A stretch of 64,000 bases of DNA from Rhodospirillaceae bacterium (GTDB lineage Bacteria; Pseudomonadota; Alphaproteobacteria; CACIAM-22H2): positions 1 through 64,000 of the forward strand of contig JALHMR010000003.1 of assembly GCA_022843945.1 (NCBI GenBank), in the 5' to 3' direction. This document shows, piece by piece, positions 62,059 to 64,000 of this stretch. A program made the position numbers and the translations under genes. Numbering within the stretch: the first letter of the stretch is position 1; the number at the start of each line of letters is the position of its first letter. The notes beneath the pieces are model-generated. The model was not told the DNA's origin. It was given only the letters and a program-made list of their open reading frames with translations, and made no database searches.

Positions 62059-63300
62059 TTAGAACCATGTCTGGCGCCGGACTTCGGTCTCGGCGACCAC
62101 CTTGCCGCGCTTGATCACCCAGCGCCGTGGCGCCTGCAGCCGGATAGCCTCGGCGGCATCGGGCGCCTCGATGATCACCGCGTCGGCGAGCGCGCCAGGC
62201 TTGAGGCCGTAATCCTCGATGCCCAGGATGCGGGCCGCATTTACCGTCGGCATGGCGAAGAGCTGCTCGATCTGCGTCGGCTGGCTCAGGTGGGCGGCGT
62301 GCGCGGTGATCAGTGCCACCTCGAGCGTATCGTCCCGGCCGAAGGGGTAGAAAGTATCGCGCACGCAGTCCTGGCCGAAGGACACGTTGATGCCGGCGGC
62401 GAGCAGCTCCTGCACGCGGGTGATGCCGCGCCGCTTGGGCTGGGCATCGAGGCGGCCCTGCAGCATCAGATTGGTCGCCGGGTTGGTGATCATGTGCAGA
62501 CCCGCCTGCTTCACCTTGGCGATCACCTTGGCGGCGTAATCCTGCGGATAGCCCGCCAGCGCGCAGGTATGGCCGGCGGTCACTCGCCCCTGCCAGGAGT
62601 TGGCCATCGTCTGGTCGGCGAGCATCTCCAGGGTGCGGGCGTTGGGATCGTCGGTTTCGTCGACATGCATGTCGATGTCGGCATCGTGCTTGCGGGCGAT
62701 CTCGAAGGCGATCTCGATGTGTCGCTTACTGTCGGCCGGCGAGGCCTCGTTGAACGGCATGCCGCCGACCACGTCGGCGCCCATTTCCATCGCCTTCCAC
62801 ATCAGCTCTTCCGCACCCTTGTCGCGCAGGATGCCCTCCTGCGGAAAGGCGACGATCTGGATGTCGGCGATGTGCCTGTACTTCTCGCGCGCCGCGAGCA
62901 CGCCTTCCATCGGCTTGAGGCCGCCGATCGTATCGACATCGACATGGGTACGGAAATGCAGGACACCGTTGGCGACGCCGGATTCGATGATCGAGCCGGC
63001 ACGCGCCACGACCTCCGCGGTCGAATAAGTCCTCTTCTTCTCCCAGATGATCTCGATCGCCTCGGTGAGCGTGCCGGAACTGTTGGTCCGCACCTCCTTG
63101 TTGATCATCACTTTGTCGAGATGGATATGCGGCTCGATGAAGCCGGGGATCGCGAGGCGCCCCGCGGCGTCGATCGTCCGCTTCGCGGTCATGCCGACGG
63201 TGGGCGCTATGAATCGGCCGCCGACAGCGGCAAGATCAACGGTCTTGGCCTCACCCCAGGGCTTGAGGTTGCGCAGCAACAGGTCAACGGTGGCCGTCAT
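62059..63300 (-). CDS. amidohydrolase, cytosine-deaminase (CodA) family
   Basis: 413 residues. Metal ligands: His58 and His60 in GFIEPHIHLDK, His in IDMHVDETDD (about 210) and TAGHTCALAG (about 240), and Asp in FGQDCVRDTFYPFG (about 310). Overall match to the N-isopropylammelide/cytosine deaminase family, which acts on cyclic amidines and ureides. Its position with two ABC receptors suggests catabolism of an imported nitrogen heterocycle. Eight bases from the ATPase gene. Confidence 0.85.
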   Translation of the reverse strand: MTATVDLLLRNLKPWGEAKTVDLAAVGGRFIAPTVGMTAKRTIDAAGRLAIPGFIEPHIHLDKVMINKEVRTNSSGTLTEAIEIIWEKKRTYSTAEVVARAGSIIESGVANGVLHFRTHVDVDTIGGLKPMEGVLAAREKYRHIADIQIVAFPQEGILRDKGAEELMWKAMEMGADVVGGMPFNEASPADSKRHIEIAFEIARKHDADIDMHVDETDDPNARTLEMLADQTMANSWQGRVTAGHTCALAGYPQDYAAKVIAKVKQAGLHMITNPATNLMLQGRLDAQPKRRGITRVQELLAAGINVSFGQDCVRDTFYPFGRDDTLEVALITAHAAHLSQPTQIEQLFAMPTVNAARILGIEDYGLKPGALADAVIIEAPDAAEAIRLQAPRRWVIKRGKVVAETEVRRQTWF

Positions 63301-63308
63301 GATCGAAC

Positions 63309-64000
63309 CTAGTGAGTCTGGAGACGGCGCAGGAAGGCGCGCGTGCGGTCATTGCGCGGATTGCCGAAGATCTCGGCCGGCGCGCCCTGCTCGACGATCA
63401 CCCCGCCGTCCATAAAGACGACGCGGTCAGCGACATCGCGGGCAAACCCCATCTCGTGGGTGACGAGCAACATGGTCATGCCGTCGCTGGCCAGCTGGCG
63501 CAGGACGGCCAGCACCTCGCCGACCAGCTCAGGGTCGAGCGCCGAGGTCACCTCGTCGAACAGCATGAGGTTAGGCTCCATGGCGAGCGAGCGGGCGATA
63601 GCCACGCGCTGCTGCTGGCCACCCGAAAGTTCTCCCGGATAGGCACCAGCCTTGGCCGACAGGCCGACCTTGGCGAGCAGCGCCTCGGCGCGCGCTACGG
63701 CCTTATCGCGCGGCAGGTCGAGAACCTGGATCGGCGCCTCAATGATGTTCTCCAGCGCCGTCATGTGCGGGAATAGGTTGAACTGCTGAAACACCATGCC
63801 GATATGGGTGCGCATCCGATTGATATGGTTTTCCGGCTGTTTCACCCGCGCACCACCGCTGCCGGGCATGTAGCCGATCCACTCGCCGGCGACGCGCACC
63901 GTGCCGGCCTCGAACGACTCGAGCAGGTTGATGCAGTTGAGCAGCGTGCTCTTGCCCGATCCCGACGGCCCGATAATGACCACAACCTCGCCCGGCGCCA
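63309..64000 (-). CDS. amino-acid ABC transporter ATP-binding protein, N-terminus outside window
   Basis: About 230 residues visible; the frame is open to the window edge and only the first few residues are missing. Walker [11 protein letters not shown]-loop [17 protein letters not shown], signature [19 protein letters not shown], Walker [15 protein letters not shown] and switch [13 protein letters not shown] are all intact. Belongs to the polar amino-acid importer family (GlnQ/HisP-like). The permease gene or genes presumably lie beyond 64000. Confidence 0.92.
   Translation of the reverse strand, partial: APGEVVVIIGPSGSGKSTLLNCINLLESFEAGTVRVAGEWIGYMPGSGGARVKQPENHINRMRTHIGMVFQQFNLFPHMTALENIIEAPIQVLDLPRDKAVARAEALLAKVGLSAKAGAYPGELSGGQQQRVAIARSLAMEPNLMLFDEVTSALDPELVGEVLAVLRQLASDGMTMLLVTHEMGFARDVADRVVFMDGGVIVEQGAPAEIFGNPRNDRTRAFLRRLQTH

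Overview
The window is a 64 kb stretch of a GC-rich chromosome (third positions almost all G or C). Its gene types fit an alphaproteobacterium: a DinB with an N-terminal zinc ribbon, an RHH_4-type ribbon-helix-helix protein, a DUF2272 lipoprotein, a LapB/LapC/TolC-type secretion set and an alphaproteobacterial Tad/Cpa pilus cluster. The order or genus cannot be fixed from sequence alone; a Rhodospirillales-like or Reyranella-like bacterium is my guess only. No rRNA, tRNA or CRISPR array was found.

Layout. (1) 1-4426: 3-prime end of a CysQ-like phosphatase and a hydantoin/Asp-Glu racemase on +. Facing them is a - strand operon of D-hydantoinase, N-carbamoyl-D-amino-acid hydrolase and a flavin reductase, followed by a small unknown gene. 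Together they form a nearly complete hydantoin-to-D-amino-acid route. (2) 4578-9888: two tandem secreted caspase-like proteins sharing an unnamed repeated C-terminal module, an orphan ParA-type ATPase, a strong terminator with no visible gene in front of it, Sua5/TsaC, and a 41-residue membrane protein. (3) 10110-15198: an operon of FAD-linked dehydrogenase, feruloyl-CoA-synthetase-like ligase and DmdC-like acyl-CoA dehydrogenase. (4) 15390-20898: speD-speE, small unknown genes, a DUF2272 lipoprotein, a luciferase-like monooxygenase whose reading frame is broken near its N-terminus, msrB, and a pentapeptide-repeat protein. (5) 20988-37898: a type I secretion locus. It has TolC (-), and ABC exporter and HlyD-type adaptor (+), a 392-residue substrate, and a 3,092-residue giant substrate with about 60 degenerate repeats of about 45 residues. 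A RHH-PAS regulator converges on the giant gene and overlaps its end. (6) 37953-39260: dinB. (7) 39356-44873: a catabolic cassette (LysR, tripartite-type solute receptor, sulfatase, FAD monooxygenase) bracketed by two imperfect 110-bp direct repeats. (8) 45978-57858: a complete flp-tad/cpa locus ending in an unknown 107-residue protein. (9) 58135-64000: a polysaccharide-deacetylase/PuuE-like gene, and a - strand operon with an amino-acid ABC ATPase (cut by the window edge), a cytosine-deaminase-like amidohydrolase, an LVIVD-repeat protein and two unlike periplasmic binding proteins.

Taken together, the window combines surface attachment (giant type I-secreted adhesin, Tad pili) with scavenging of cyclic amides, aromatic acids and sulfate esters. 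The parts I find most worth study are the adhesin locus with its miniature paralogue and RHH-PAS protein, the duplicated caspases with their repeated module, the repeat-bracketed cassette, and a 16-bp palindrome with identical arms found in front of both the caspase and adhesin regions.
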